Shown here piece after piece: positions 53,562 to 61,582 of a DNA stretch of 64,000 bases; position 1 is the stretch's first letter; each line of letters begins with the position of its first letter. The stretch comes from Microvirga pudoricolor (GTDB lineage: Bacteria; Pseudomonadota; Alphaproteobacteria; Rhizobiales; Beijerinckiaceae): NCBI RefSeq assembly GCF_016892705.1, contig NZ_JAFEMB010000001.1, positions 62,001 to 126,000 of the forward strand. Direction: 5' to 3'. Both the position numbers and the translations under genes were made by a program. The notes beneath the pieces were generated by a model. It saw only the letters and a program-made list of their open reading frames with translations, did not search any database and was not told the DNA's origin.

Positions 53562-54985
53562 AGCAGCGGGCTCAGCATCCGGCCCAGATTCTCCACGATA
53601 CGGATCGCGAAGGGACGCCGGCGCCACTCCTCGAAGGTCAGCGACTCGCTGTCCCTCAGGTAGCCTTCCTGGATCGTCACGAGCCTCGCGGCAGAGGCCT
53701 CGTCGTAGACGAGCAGGCTGATCTCGGAATTGAGAACGAACGAGCGGATGTCGAAGTTGCTCGACCCGACGAGCCCGATCCGGCCGTCGACGCTCATGTT
53801 CTTGGCATGAAGGAGCTTGTTCTTGAACAGGTGGATCCGGACGCCCGCCCGCAGCAGCTCCGCGTAATAGGAACGCTGCGCCAAGCGCACGAGGGTCTGG
53901 TCGGCGATCTTCGACACGACGAGATGAACCTCGACCCCGCGCAGAACGGCGATCTTCATGGCGTTCAGCAAGGCGCCGTCGGGGACGAAATAGGGCGTCA
54001 CCACGATGATGCGCTCGCGCGCATTGTGCACCAGCGCCACGACGAGGTGCTCGATGCCGGTGCCGACGTAGTCCGGGCCGCTGGGGAGAATCTGAAGGAC
54101 CGCGTTCCCCTCCCGGTCGACCTCCCGTTCGAAATCGTCCGTCGACAGGGCCTGCGTCGTCTCGAGGAACCAATCCGCCAGAAAGGTCGCCTGCAACTGC
54201 TGCACGATGGGCCCCTGCAGGCGCACCATGAGTTCCTGGTTCACGATGCCGGGCTTGAAATCGCGGTCGACGATGTTCTGTGAGCCCACATAGCCGTAGC
54301 GGCCGTCGATGATGGCGATCTTGCGGTGATTGCGCAGGTCCGCGCGGATGCGGTGCCCGGGCCGGAACCGCACGGGCAGCATCCGGTGAACCGACACGCC
54401 CGCCGCCTCCAGGCCGGCCAGCGTTGCCTTGGCCCATGGCCGCGACCCCTGGGCGTCGATGAGAACGCGGGTATCGAGTCCTCGCGCAACGGCCCGGGCC
54501 AGCGCATCCGTGACCTTCCGCCCGGCCTCGTCGGACGCGAAGATGTAGAACAGGAGATGCACCTCCCGCTCCGCCGCATCGATGTCGGCCACGAGACGGT
54601 CGATGACCGTGTCGTAGTCGGGCAGATATTCGAGGCTATTGCCATCGACGACCGGGAAATGGCCGAGATTTCGGCTCAGGAGAGCCACGGGCTGGAGATG
54701 GTCCGGGAGCGGCGCCACGGCCTGAGCGCGGGGCTCGGCCGCCTTGCCCATGATGCCCGGGAACACCTTCGCGAGTTGCCCGAAGCGTTCGTGCCGCCAG
54801 CGCGGATAGTCCGGCCGGCCGATCATAAGATACAGGATGAGCGCCGGCCATGGCAGGAACAGGACGAGCAAAAGCCAGCCCCTCGCCGCATCCGGAGAGC
54901 GCCGGAACGGGATCACCACGACCATGACGATGCGGATCACCCATTCGGACAGGAAATAGACGAGACCCCAGCTCAGAGCTTCCAT
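53558..54985 (-). CDS. cls: Cardiolipin synthase (PLD family)
   Basis: A 475-residue inner-membrane enzyme. Two N-terminal hydrophobic segments (about 5-30 and 38-58) precede two HKD phosphatidyltransferase motifs: NHRKIAIIDGRYGYVGSQN and LHAKNMSVDGRIGLVGSSN. It joins two phosphatidylglycerols to make cardiolipin. It is last in the leftward run patatin-adc-bdhA-cls, 27 bases after bdhA, so it may be co-transcribed with them. Confidence 0.92.
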   Translation of the reverse strand: MEALSWGLVYFLSEWVIRIVMVVVIPFRRSPDAARGWLLLVLFLPWPALILYLMIGRPDYPRWRHERFGQLAKVFPGIMGKAAEPRAQAVAPLPDHLQPVALLSRNLGHFPVVDGNSLEYLPDYDTVIDRLVADIDAAEREVHLLFYIFASDEAGRKVTDALARAVARGLDTRVLIDAQGSRPWAKATLAGLEAAGVSVHRMLPVRFRPGHRIRADLRNHRKIAIIDGRYGYVGSQNIVDRDFKPGIVNQELMVRLQGPIVQQLQATFLADWFLETTQALSTDDFEREVDREGNAVLQILPSGPDYVGTGIEHLVVALVHNARERIIVVTPYFVPDGALLNAMKIAVLRGVEVHLVVSKIADQTLVRLAQRSYYAELLRAGVRIHLFKNKLLHAKNMSVDGRIGLVGSSNFDIRSFVLNSEISLLVYDEASAARLVTIQEGYLRDSESLTFEEWRRRPFAIRIVENLGRMLSPLL

Positions 54986-55012
54986 GGTTCGAGACCGACC
55001 GAGACGGGCGGC

Positions 55013-55798
55013 TCAGGCCGCCGTCCAGCCGCCATCCATGGATAGGTTCGCGCCCGTGATCTGGCTCGCGGCGTCGGAGCAGAGATAGACCGCGAGAGAC
55101 GCCACCTGATCGACGGTGACGAACTCCTTCGTGGGCTGCGCTTGGAGCAGAACGTCGTTCATCACCTGCTCCTTGGTCATGTTGCGGGCCTTCATGGTGT
55201 CGGGAATCTGCCGCTCGACGAGGGGCGTCCACACATAGCCGGGGCTGATGCAGTTAACGGTGACCCCGAAAGTGGCGAGTTCGAGCGCCGCCGTCTTGGT
55301 CAATCCGGCGATGCCGTGCTTGGCCGCCACATAGGCCGACTTGAAGGGCGAGGCCACGAGGGAATGCGCCGAGGCCGTGTTGATGATGCGACCCCACTTT
55401 TTCGCCTTCATGCCCGGAATCGCCGCATGCATGGCGAAGAAGGCGGAGGACAGGTTGATGGCGATGATCTGGTCCCACTTTTCGCGCGGGAAATCCTCGA
55501 TGGGGGAGACGAACTGGATGCCTGCATTGTTCACGAGCACGTCCACCGATCCGAAGGTCTTCACGGCCTCCTCGACCATGCCCTCGATCTCGTCGGGCTT
55601 CGACATGTCGGCGGGAGAATAGACCGCCTTGACGCCGAATTCCTTCTCGATGCCGGAGCGCTCGGCCTCGATGGCGCTCCCCTCGCCGAACCCGTTGATG
55701 ACGACGTTCGCGCCTTCCCGCGCCATCGCCCGCGCGATCGCGAGGCCGATGCCGCTGGTGGAGCCGGTGACGACGGCGGTCTTGGATTTCAAGGTCAT
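55013..55798 (-). CDS. bdhA: 3-hydroxybutyrate dehydrogenase (SDR)
   Basis: A 261-residue short-chain dehydrogenase that oxidises D-3-hydroxybutyrate to acetoacetate with NAD. The cofactor motif is TGSTSGIGLAIA near the N-terminus. VLVNNAGIQFVSPIEDFP is typical of 3HB dehydrogenases, catalytic Ser is in INTASAHSLVASPFKSAY, and Tyr/Lys are in SAYVAAKHG. ATG 55798 has GGAG six bases upstream. It lies 35 bases after adc, and its product is the Adc substrate. Confidence 0.93.
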   Translation of the reverse strand: MTLKSKTAVVTGSTSGIGLAIARAMAREGANVVINGFGEGSAIEAERSGIEKEFGVKAVYSPADMSKPDEIEGMVEEAVKTFGSVDVLVNNAGIQFVSPIEDFPREKWDQIIAINLSSAFFAMHAAIPGMKAKKWGRIINTASAHSLVASPFKSAYVAAKHGIAGLTKTAALELATFGVTVNCISPGYVWTPLVERQIPDTMKARNMTKEQVMNDVLLQAQPTKEFVTVDQVASLAVYLCSDAASQITGANLSMDGGWTAA

Positions 55799-55833
55799 GG
55801 AATGCTCCGGGGGCAATCGTTTGGGGGATAATG

Positions 55834-56571
55834 TCAGGCGAGATAATCGTGTAGCACGCGACCGTATGGCAAGGTGAAATCCACCACCTGATGGCGCCCG
55901 CCCACAATGCGCTTAACGGGCAAATCCGCCACCCGGCAATTGACGTGCGGGATGAGGTGCAGCCGCGCCGGGCCGTCCCAGGCGCCGTGAACGTGGATGT
56001 TCTCGAGATTGTAGCCCACGAGCTGGGCGACCTTGGGTGAGCCGTCCACATCCGGGAGAAGCTTCAGGTTGACGTTGAGCTTGCCCAAGCCCTTCGCGAC
56101 CTCGGCCGGGTCGAGGGTCACGTGCTTGTAGGCCATGGTCCCCATGGCCACGCGCTCCTCGTCGTAATGGAGCGTCCCGGTGAGCGTATCTTTCATGACC
56201 TTGAGGCGCGGGACCCCGTACTTCTTGGGGAAACCCCAGATCTCTCGCCCGGCTGTGATCGGCGGCTCGTCGTCGAGGTACATCTGGACGGAGAAGTTGC
56301 AGGGCTCACCCTGGTAGGTCGCGAAGATGCCGCTCCCGCTTTCCTCGTAGTCGCCGAAACCAGTGCTGTCGGGCATCTTCATCCACTCGTAGAAGGCCAG
56401 GTTGCCCGGCGCGGGCTCCAGGGGCTCGGGCAATGCCGCCCGGATGGCGTCCGCGTCCGTCTCGTAGGTGACGATCAGGTATTCGCGCCGAACGAACCGG
56501 TAGGGCCCGCGGGGATAGCTCGGGCTGAAGGCGGGCATGGATGCGGATTTCAAAATCGCGTCGCGGTTCAA
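55834..56571 (-). CDS. adc: Acetoacetate decarboxylase
   Basis: A 245-residue enzyme that decarboxylates acetoacetate to acetone and CO2 through a Schiff base. The catalytic lysine pair is Lys116/Lys117 in GREIWGFPKKYG, and ALPEPLEP and RIVGGRHQVVDFTLP are family motifs. TTG 56571 is chosen because GGAGG lies six bases upstream and the numbering then matches the clostridial enzyme (Lys115). A start at ATG 56538 or 56625 is possible. The start lies 50 bases after the patatin stop, in an operon with patatin and bdhA. Confidence 0.9.
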   Translation of the reverse strand: MNRDAILKSASMPAFSPSYPRGPYRFVRREYLIVTYETDADAIRAALPEPLEPAPGNLAFYEWMKMPDSTGFGDYEESGSGIFATYQGEPCNFSVQMYLDDEPPITAGREIWGFPKKYGVPRLKVMKDTLTGTLHYDEERVAMGTMAYKHVTLDPAEVAKGLGKLNVNLKLLPDVDGSPKVAQLVGYNLENIHVHGAWDGPARLHLIPHVNCRVADLPVKRIVGGRHQVVDFTLPYGRVLHDYLA

Positions 56572-56621
56572 GTCGGACCTCCGGGAGCCTGACGGCTCGG
56601 CTCGTGTTGCTGAAGACGATG

Positions 56622-57857
56622 TCAACGTTCGGTCGCGCGGCTGAAATCGAACGTCGCCACGCCGCTTTCAGGGAAGTTCTGTACGAGCCACTCGCGGTGC
56701 TGGAGGGTTCGCTGCATGTCGTCCCGGCCGGCCGCCCAGTGTTCCTGCATCGTGGCGCGGGAGAACTCATAGTCTTTCGAGTGTCCCTCATAGGCCTTGT
56801 GACGGTAGATCAGCTGGACCACCGTCACCGAGCTCTCCTGGCTGGCGCAGCGCAGGAGATCCAGTTCGTCCTCCGAAACGAGGCCCGCGGGCAGCGCGTC
56901 GATGAGCTTGCGCAAGGCCACCTTCGCGGCGTGCATCCTGAGGCTGTCGTCCGTGTTGAGGCGCGTGCGGCTCGAATACCGGATGTCTTTCTCCCGCGAG
57001 GCCGCCTCCGACAGGTTGCGCGGCATCGGCCCGCGCGACGGAAAAAGGTCCACCTGGAGGATCACGAGATCGCGGGTCTTCTCCTCGTCGATCACGTATT
57101 GCAGGGGCGTGTTGGAAACCAGGCCGCCATCCCAGTAGAACTCGCCGTCGATCTCGATGGGCGGGAACCCCGGCGGCAGCGCGCCCGACGCCATGATGTG
57201 CTCCGGACCGATGCGGTGATGATGGTTGTCGAAATTGATGAAATTGCCCGTCCTGACGTTGACGGCCCCCACGCTGAGCCGGGTCTCGCGGGCGTTGATG
57301 CGCTCGAAATCCACGAGCCGCTCCAGGGTCTCGCGTAAGGGGGCCGTATCGTAGAAGCTCAGCGCCTCGACGCTGCCCGGGGGGTGGAAGAAGGGCGGCG
57401 GGAAGCGCGGCATGAAGAAGCCCGGAACGCCGTAAGCCGCGATCGCCGTCGCGCTGATGTCGTTGAAGAACGAGCGGATTCCCTCCGGCGGCACCAGGGG
57501 GCTCGGCAGGACCGTGGACGAGGCCAGGGCCCAGAACTCCCGCAGGCGGTCCACCCGGCGTCCAGGCTCGTTGCCGGCGATGATGGCTGCGTTGATGGCC
57601 CCGATGGAAATGCCGGCCACCCATTGCGGGCAAAGCTCCGCCTCCTCGAGAACCTCGAAGATCCCGGCCTGATAGGATCCGAGCGCCCCGCCGCCCTGAA
57701 GGACGAGAACCCGGTCCCGACCGGCCTCCGTCGTGCGGGACCGCGACCCGGAAGCATTCTTCCCGGACGCCTCGGTCCCAGCGGCCCTGGTCCCAGAGGG
57801 CTCGTTTCCAGAGGCCCGGGCTTGGGGGGCCCTGCGGTCGCGGCTCTCCATCTCCAT
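56622..57857 (-). CDS. Patatin-like phospholipase/hydrolase with DUF3734 C-terminus
   Basis: A 411-residue patatin-fold hydrolase. The oxyanion motif GGGALGSYQ is at about 55-63, the nucleophile is Ser84 in GISIG, and the Asp of the dyad is in YWDGGLVSN. The C-terminal region (LIYRHKAYEGHSKDYEFSRA) matches DUF3734. The first 45 residues are a degenerate Ala/Ser/Gly/Glu repeat of low complexity, probably disordered. Placement with adc and bdhA suggests it acts in poly-3-hydroxybutyrate or lipid mobilisation, as proposed for similar clusters; direct activity is not proven. Confidence 0.9.
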   Translation of the reverse strand: MEMESRDRRAPQARASGNEPSGTRAAGTEASGKNASGSRSRTTEAGRDRVLVLQGGGALGSYQAGIFEVLEEAELCPQWVAGISIGAINAAIIAGNEPGRRVDRLREFWALASSTVLPSPLVPPEGIRSFFNDISATAIAAYGVPGFFMPRFPPPFFHPPGSVEALSFYDTAPLRETLERLVDFERINARETRLSVGAVNVRTGNFINFDNHHHRIGPEHIMASGALPPGFPPIEIDGEFYWDGGLVSNTPLQYVIDEEKTRDLVILQVDLFPSRGPMPRNLSEAASREKDIRYSSRTRLNTDDSLRMHAAKVALRKLIDALPAGLVSEDELDLLRCASQESSVTVVQLIYRHKAYEGHSKDYEFSRATMQEHWAAGRDDMQRTLQHREWLVQNFPESGVATFDFSRATER

Positions 57858-57922
57858 TCCGACATCTCCTTCCGGGGGCGGGTCGCCTATCTTGCGTCGA
57901 AGCCTCCCGATAGGAAAGCCTC

Positions 57923-59194
57923 CTAGGACGATGATCCCGTGATGAGAACTGCCCGAAAATCATTCACGTTGGTGAGTGTCGGGCCTGTGACGATGCTGTC
58001 TCCGAGGGCCTCGAAGAAGCCGTGGCCATCGTTGCGGGAGAGGCTTTCCTTGATGGCGATCCCTTTCTCCCAGGCCCGCGCGACCGTGTCCGGCGCGACG
58101 AGGGCTCCGGCTGTCTCCTCGAGACCGTCGACGCCGTCCGTGTCTCCCGCCACGGCATAAATGCCAGGTTCGCCGTCGAGGGCGTCGGCCAGGGCCAGGA
58201 GAAATTCCACGTTCCGCCCGCCCCTTCCGCCTCCCCGGACGGTCACGGTGGTCTCGCCGCCGGAGAGGAGGACGCACGGGGGCGTGAAGGGCTGGCCGCG
58301 CCGTGCCACCTGACGGGCGATGCCCGCCATCACGGCGCCGACGTCCCTGGCCTCTCCTTCGATGGAATCCCCTAGGATATGGGCCGCGATACCGTGCCCC
58401 GCCGCGACCGCTGCGGCCGCCTCCAGGGCCTTTTGGGGGGTGGCGATCATGCGCAGGTCGGGTTCGGGCAGGCGCGGGTCGCCCGGCTTCACGGTTTCGC
58501 CCCGCCCGGTTTCGAGTGCCGCCAGCACGTCGGGCGGCGCGTCGATACCGTAGCGCCGAAGGATCGCGAGGGCGTCGGCGCAGGTGGTCGGGTCGGGCAC
58601 CGTAGGGCCTGACGCGATGTCCACCGGATCGTCGCCCGGCACGTCCGAGATCAGCAGGGTGACCACACGGGCCGGATGGCAGGCTGCTCCCAGGCGCCCG
58701 CCCTTGATGGCCGACAGGTGACGCCGCACGCAGTTCATCTCGCCGATCTTGGCGCCGGATTTCAGAAGCGCACGGTTGACCGCCTGTTTGTCGGCCAGGG
58801 TCAGGCCATCCAGGGGAAGCGGCATCAGGGCCGAACCACCCCCTGAAATTAGGCAGATGACGAGGTCGTCGGCGCTCAGACCCCGGACCATGGCCAGGAT
58901 GCGCCGGGCGGCCTCCAGGCCGGCCTCGTCCGGCACCGGATGGCTTGCCTCGACGACCTCGATGCGCCGGGTGGGAACGGCATGGCCGTAGCGCGTGACG
59001 ACGAGACCCGCGAGATCGCCCGGCCAGCGCTCCTCCAAGGCCCGCGCCATGGCCGCCGCGGCCTTTCCAGCCCCCACGACGACCGTGCGGCCCCTTGGAG
59101 GCTCCGGCAGCGCTCCCGCCACCCCCAGCGCCGGGTTCGCGGACGCGATGGCCGCCTCGAACAGCGATTTCAGGAGGTCCCTTGGGGCGGTCAT
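57923..59194 (-). CDS. Glycerate 2-kinase (DUF4147/MOFRL family)
   Basis: A 423-residue kinase that phosphorylates D-glycerate to 2-phosphoglycerate, linking glyoxylate or serine-cycle metabolism to glycolysis. Motifs are VVGAGKAAAAMARALE and LISGGGSALMPLP in the DUF4147 domain, LISDVPGDDPVDIASGPT, and the MOFRL block GGRNVEFLLALADAL with AGDTDGVDG. It precedes the patatin gene by 65 bases on the same strand and may head the run. Confidence 0.92.
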   Translation of the reverse strand: MTAPRDLLKSLFEAAIASANPALGVAGALPEPPRGRTVVVGAGKAAAAMARALEERWPGDLAGLVVTRYGHAVPTRRIEVVEASHPVPDEAGLEAARRILAMVRGLSADDLVICLISGGGSALMPLPLDGLTLADKQAVNRALLKSGAKIGEMNCVRRHLSAIKGGRLGAACHPARVVTLLISDVPGDDPVDIASGPTVPDPTTCADALAILRRYGIDAPPDVLAALETGRGETVKPGDPRLPEPDLRMIATPQKALEAAAAVAAGHGIAAHILGDSIEGEARDVGAVMAGIARQVARRGQPFTPPCVLLSGGETTVTVRGGGRGGRNVEFLLALADALDGEPGIYAVAGDTDGVDGLEETAGALVAPDTVARAWEKGIAIKESLSRNDGHGFFEALGDSIVTGPTLTNVNDFRAVLITGSSS

Positions 59195-59481
59195 CGAACT
59201 CTCGCAGGGTTTCGGGCCAGCGTCGGGAGGATCAGCCAGGCCAGCTCAACGCGCCGATTTATACGCTCAAACCGCCCGGCATGCCTACCAGGGGCGCGGC
59301 GACGGACTCTGAGGAGCTTGGCGTTGGGCCGCCGGAATCGGGCCGTCTGAGAGGCTTGAAACGAGGGAGGCTTGCCTTTTAGATCATTCTCCCAAGTATC
59401 CCCTGCGTCAGCGGTTGCCTCCTCGTCATTCTTTGAATCGGCGACTTTCCGCGTGACTTTATCTTAGATCGGGAAACCAGC

Positions 59482-60534
59482 ATGTTCATTTGCACAGGCT
59501 ATGCCGCCCAGGAGGCCACCACGCCTCTGGCTCCTTTCAGCTTCGAGCGCCGCGATCCCGGCCCGCGGGACGTTCAGATCGAAATCCAGTATTGCGGCGT
59601 CTGCCACTCCGACCTGCATACCGCCCGCAACGAATGGCAGAATACCTTGTTCCCCTGCGTTCCGGGCCACGAGATCGTCGGCCGCGTCACGAAGGTTGGC
59701 AACGAGGTGAGCAAGTTCAAGGAAGGCGATCTGGCGGGCGTCGGCTGCATGGTAGAGTCCTGCCGGACATGCGCGAATTGCCGCGAAGGTCTGGAGCAGT
59801 TTTGCGACCGCGGCTTCGTCGGCACCTATAATGGGCCGGACAAGGATACGGGCCACACCTTCGGAGGCTATTCGAGCCACATCGTCGTGGACCAGGATTT
59901 CGTGCTCCGAATCCCGGAGAACCTCGATCTCGCGGCGGTCGCGCCGCTGCTCTGTGCGGGCATCACCACGTACTCGCCTCTGCGGCACTGGAAGGTGGGC
60001 CCGGGCCAGAAGGTGGGCGTCGTCGGTCTCGGCGGGCTCGGTCACATGGGCGTCAAGCTCGCCCACGCCATGGGGGCCCGTGTCGTGCTGTTCACCACGT
60101 CGCCCAACAAGGTCGAGGACGCCAAGCAGCTCGGCGCGGACGAGGTCGTGATTTCGAAGAATCCGGACGAGATGGCGAAGCACGTGGAGAGCTTCGACTT
60201 CATCCTCGATACGGTCGCGGGCGACCACGACATCAACGCCTATCTCAATCTGCTCAAGCGCGACGGAACGATGACCCAGGTCGGCGCGCCCGAGAAGCCT
60301 CTGGCGGTGTCGGCCTTCAGCGTCATCTGGAAGCGTCGCAACTTCTCCGGCTCGCTCATCGGCGGAATCGCCGAAACCCAGGAGATGCTGGATTTCTGCG
60401 CCCAGCATGGGATCACGTCGGAGATCGAACTGATCCCGATCCAGAAGATCAACGAAGCCTACGAGCGCATGTTGCGCAGCGATGTGAAGTACCGCTTCGT
60501 CATCGACATGGCGTCCTTGAAGGATGCCGCCTGA
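59482..60534 (+). CDS. Zinc-dependent NADP alcohol dehydrogenase (cinnamyl-alcohol type)
   Basis: A 350-residue medium-chain dehydrogenase/reductase. Catalytic zinc ligands are in CGVCHSDLHT, PGHEIVGRV and the second Cys half. Structural zinc comes from CRTCANCREGLEQFC (Cys-x2-Cys-x2-Cys-x7-Cys), and the cofactor motif is GLGGLGHMGVKLA. It is close to YahK/YjgB-type broad aldehyde reductases using NADPH. Monocistronic; no partner suggests a specific substrate. Confidence 0.92.
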   Translation: MFICTGYAAQEATTPLAPFSFERRDPGPRDVQIEIQYCGVCHSDLHTARNEWQNTLFPCVPGHEIVGRVTKVGNEVSKFKEGDLAGVGCMVESCRTCANCREGLEQFCDRGFVGTYNGPDKDTGHTFGGYSSHIVVDQDFVLRIPENLDLAAVAPLLCAGITTYSPLRHWKVGPGQKVGVVGLGGLGHMGVKLAHAMGARVVLFTTSPNKVEDAKQLGADEVVISKNPDEMAKHVESFDFILDTVAGDHDINAYLNLLKRDGTMTQVGAPEKPLAVSAFSVIWKRRNFSGSLIGGIAETQEMLDFCAQHGITSEIELIPIQKINEAYERMLRSDVKYRFVIDMASLKDAA

Positions 60535-60592
60535 TCCGGCCGTGAACGGTCCCGGGGCATCCCTGGACCGTCGCCCGGATAAGGGATAGACA

Positions 60593-60625
60593 GGCCCTCC
60601 CCGGTCCCTTGCGCCGGGGAGGGCC
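60593..60625 (+). promoter_or_regulatory. Strong hairpin in front of the DapA-like gene
   Basis: GGCCCTCCCCGG and CCGGGGAGGGCC form a perfect 12-bp stem with a nine-base loop. It starts 59 bases after the alcohol dehydrogenase stop and ends just before the GAGGAG of the next gene. There is no T run, so it may be a poor terminator, an mRNA stabiliser or a translation control element. Confidence 0.5.
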
Positions 60626-60642
60626 AACGAGGAGATGCCGCC

Positions 60643-61575
60643 ATGCTGACCGCTTCCGCCGCGGGTGTTTACGTGATCTGCCCGACCCCCTTCGAAGCGG
60701 ATGGACGGGTCGACGTCGCCTCGACGGATCGGATGGTGGAAGCTTTCCTCAAGGCCGGTGCCACAGGCCTGACCATCCTCGGCATCATGGGCGAAGCCCC
60801 CAAGCTGACCGGGGAGGAATCCTTCGCCTTCGCGCAGCAGGTCATCCGCACGGTGGCCGGGCGGGTTCCGGTGATCGTGGGCGTGTCGGCCGCCGGATTC
60901 GCGGCCATGTCGGGCCTCGCGCGACGCGTGATGGACGCAGGCGCGTCCGGCGTCATGATCGCGCCGCCCTCCTCTCTCAAGACCGACGACCAGATCGTCA
61001 CCTACTATGCCGACGCCGTCGAGGCGATCGGCGCCGACATTCCCTTCGTGATCCAGGACTACCCGCTCACCACCAGCGTGGTGATGACCCCGAAGGTCAT
61101 CATGCGCATCATCGATTCTCATGCGTCCTGCGTGATGCTCAAGCACGAGGACTGGCCGGGTCTCGACAAGATCACGACCCTTCGACGCGCGAGCGATGCG
61201 GGGCAGACCCGTCGCGTTTCGATCCTCTGCGGCAATGGCGGCCTCTTCCTTCCCTTCGAGATGGAGCGCGGCGCGGACGGCGCCATGACGGGCTATGCCT
61301 ACCCGGAGATGCTGGCCGGCGTCGTCAACCTGTCCCGGCAGGGGCGGCGCGAGGAGGCTCATGACCTCTTCGACCGGCACCTGCCTTTGGTCCGCTACGA
61401 GACCCAGCCGGGTGTGGGGCTTGCCGTGCGCAAATACGTGCTCATGCGGCGGGGCATCATCGGCTCCGACACGCTGCGCAAGCCCGGCCCGAAGCTGACG
61501 CTCGAGACCGTCGCCGACGTGGATTGGATGATGGCCCGGATCGAACGGGGAGCCCGCGCCGACAAGGCCGCATGA
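60643..61575 (+). CDS. DapA/NanA-superfamily aldolase (dihydrodipicolinate synthase family)
   Basis: A 310-residue TIM-barrel aldolase. The conserved features are TPFEADGRVD near the N-terminus, a GIMGEAPKLTGEE phosphate/pyruvate loop (usual GTTGE replaced by GIMGE), Tyr140 in IQDYP and the Schiff-base Lys167 in CVMLKHEDW. Divergence from true DapA and lack of lysine genes nearby suggest a carbon-catabolic aldolase or dehydratase acting on a keto-acid sugar derivative. GAGGAG precedes the ATG. Convergent with the hybrid kinase. Confidence 0.88.
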   Translation: MLTASAAGVYVICPTPFEADGRVDVASTDRMVEAFLKAGATGLTILGIMGEAPKLTGEESFAFAQQVIRTVAGRVPVIVGVSAAGFAAMSGLARRVMDAGASGVMIAPPSSLKTDDQIVTYYADAVEAIGADIPFVIQDYPLTTSVVMTPKVIMRIIDSHASCVMLKHEDWPGLDKITTLRRASDAGQTRRVSILCGNGGLFLPFEMERGADGAMTGYAYPEMLAGVVNLSRQGRREEAHDLFDRHLPLVRYETQPGVGLAVRKYVLMRRGIIGSDTLRKPGPKLTLETVADVDWMMARIERGARADKAA

Positions 61576-61582
61576 GGGCGGC

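Noticed and set aside
52305-54437. 710-codon minus-strand frame across the MFS gene and cls
   Set aside because: It is antisense to the MFS carrier and out of frame with cls; no domains.
59464-61380. 638-codon minus-strand frame across the alcohol dehydrogenase and DapA-like genes
   Set aside because: Antisense to two clear enzymes; composition typical of a shadow frame.
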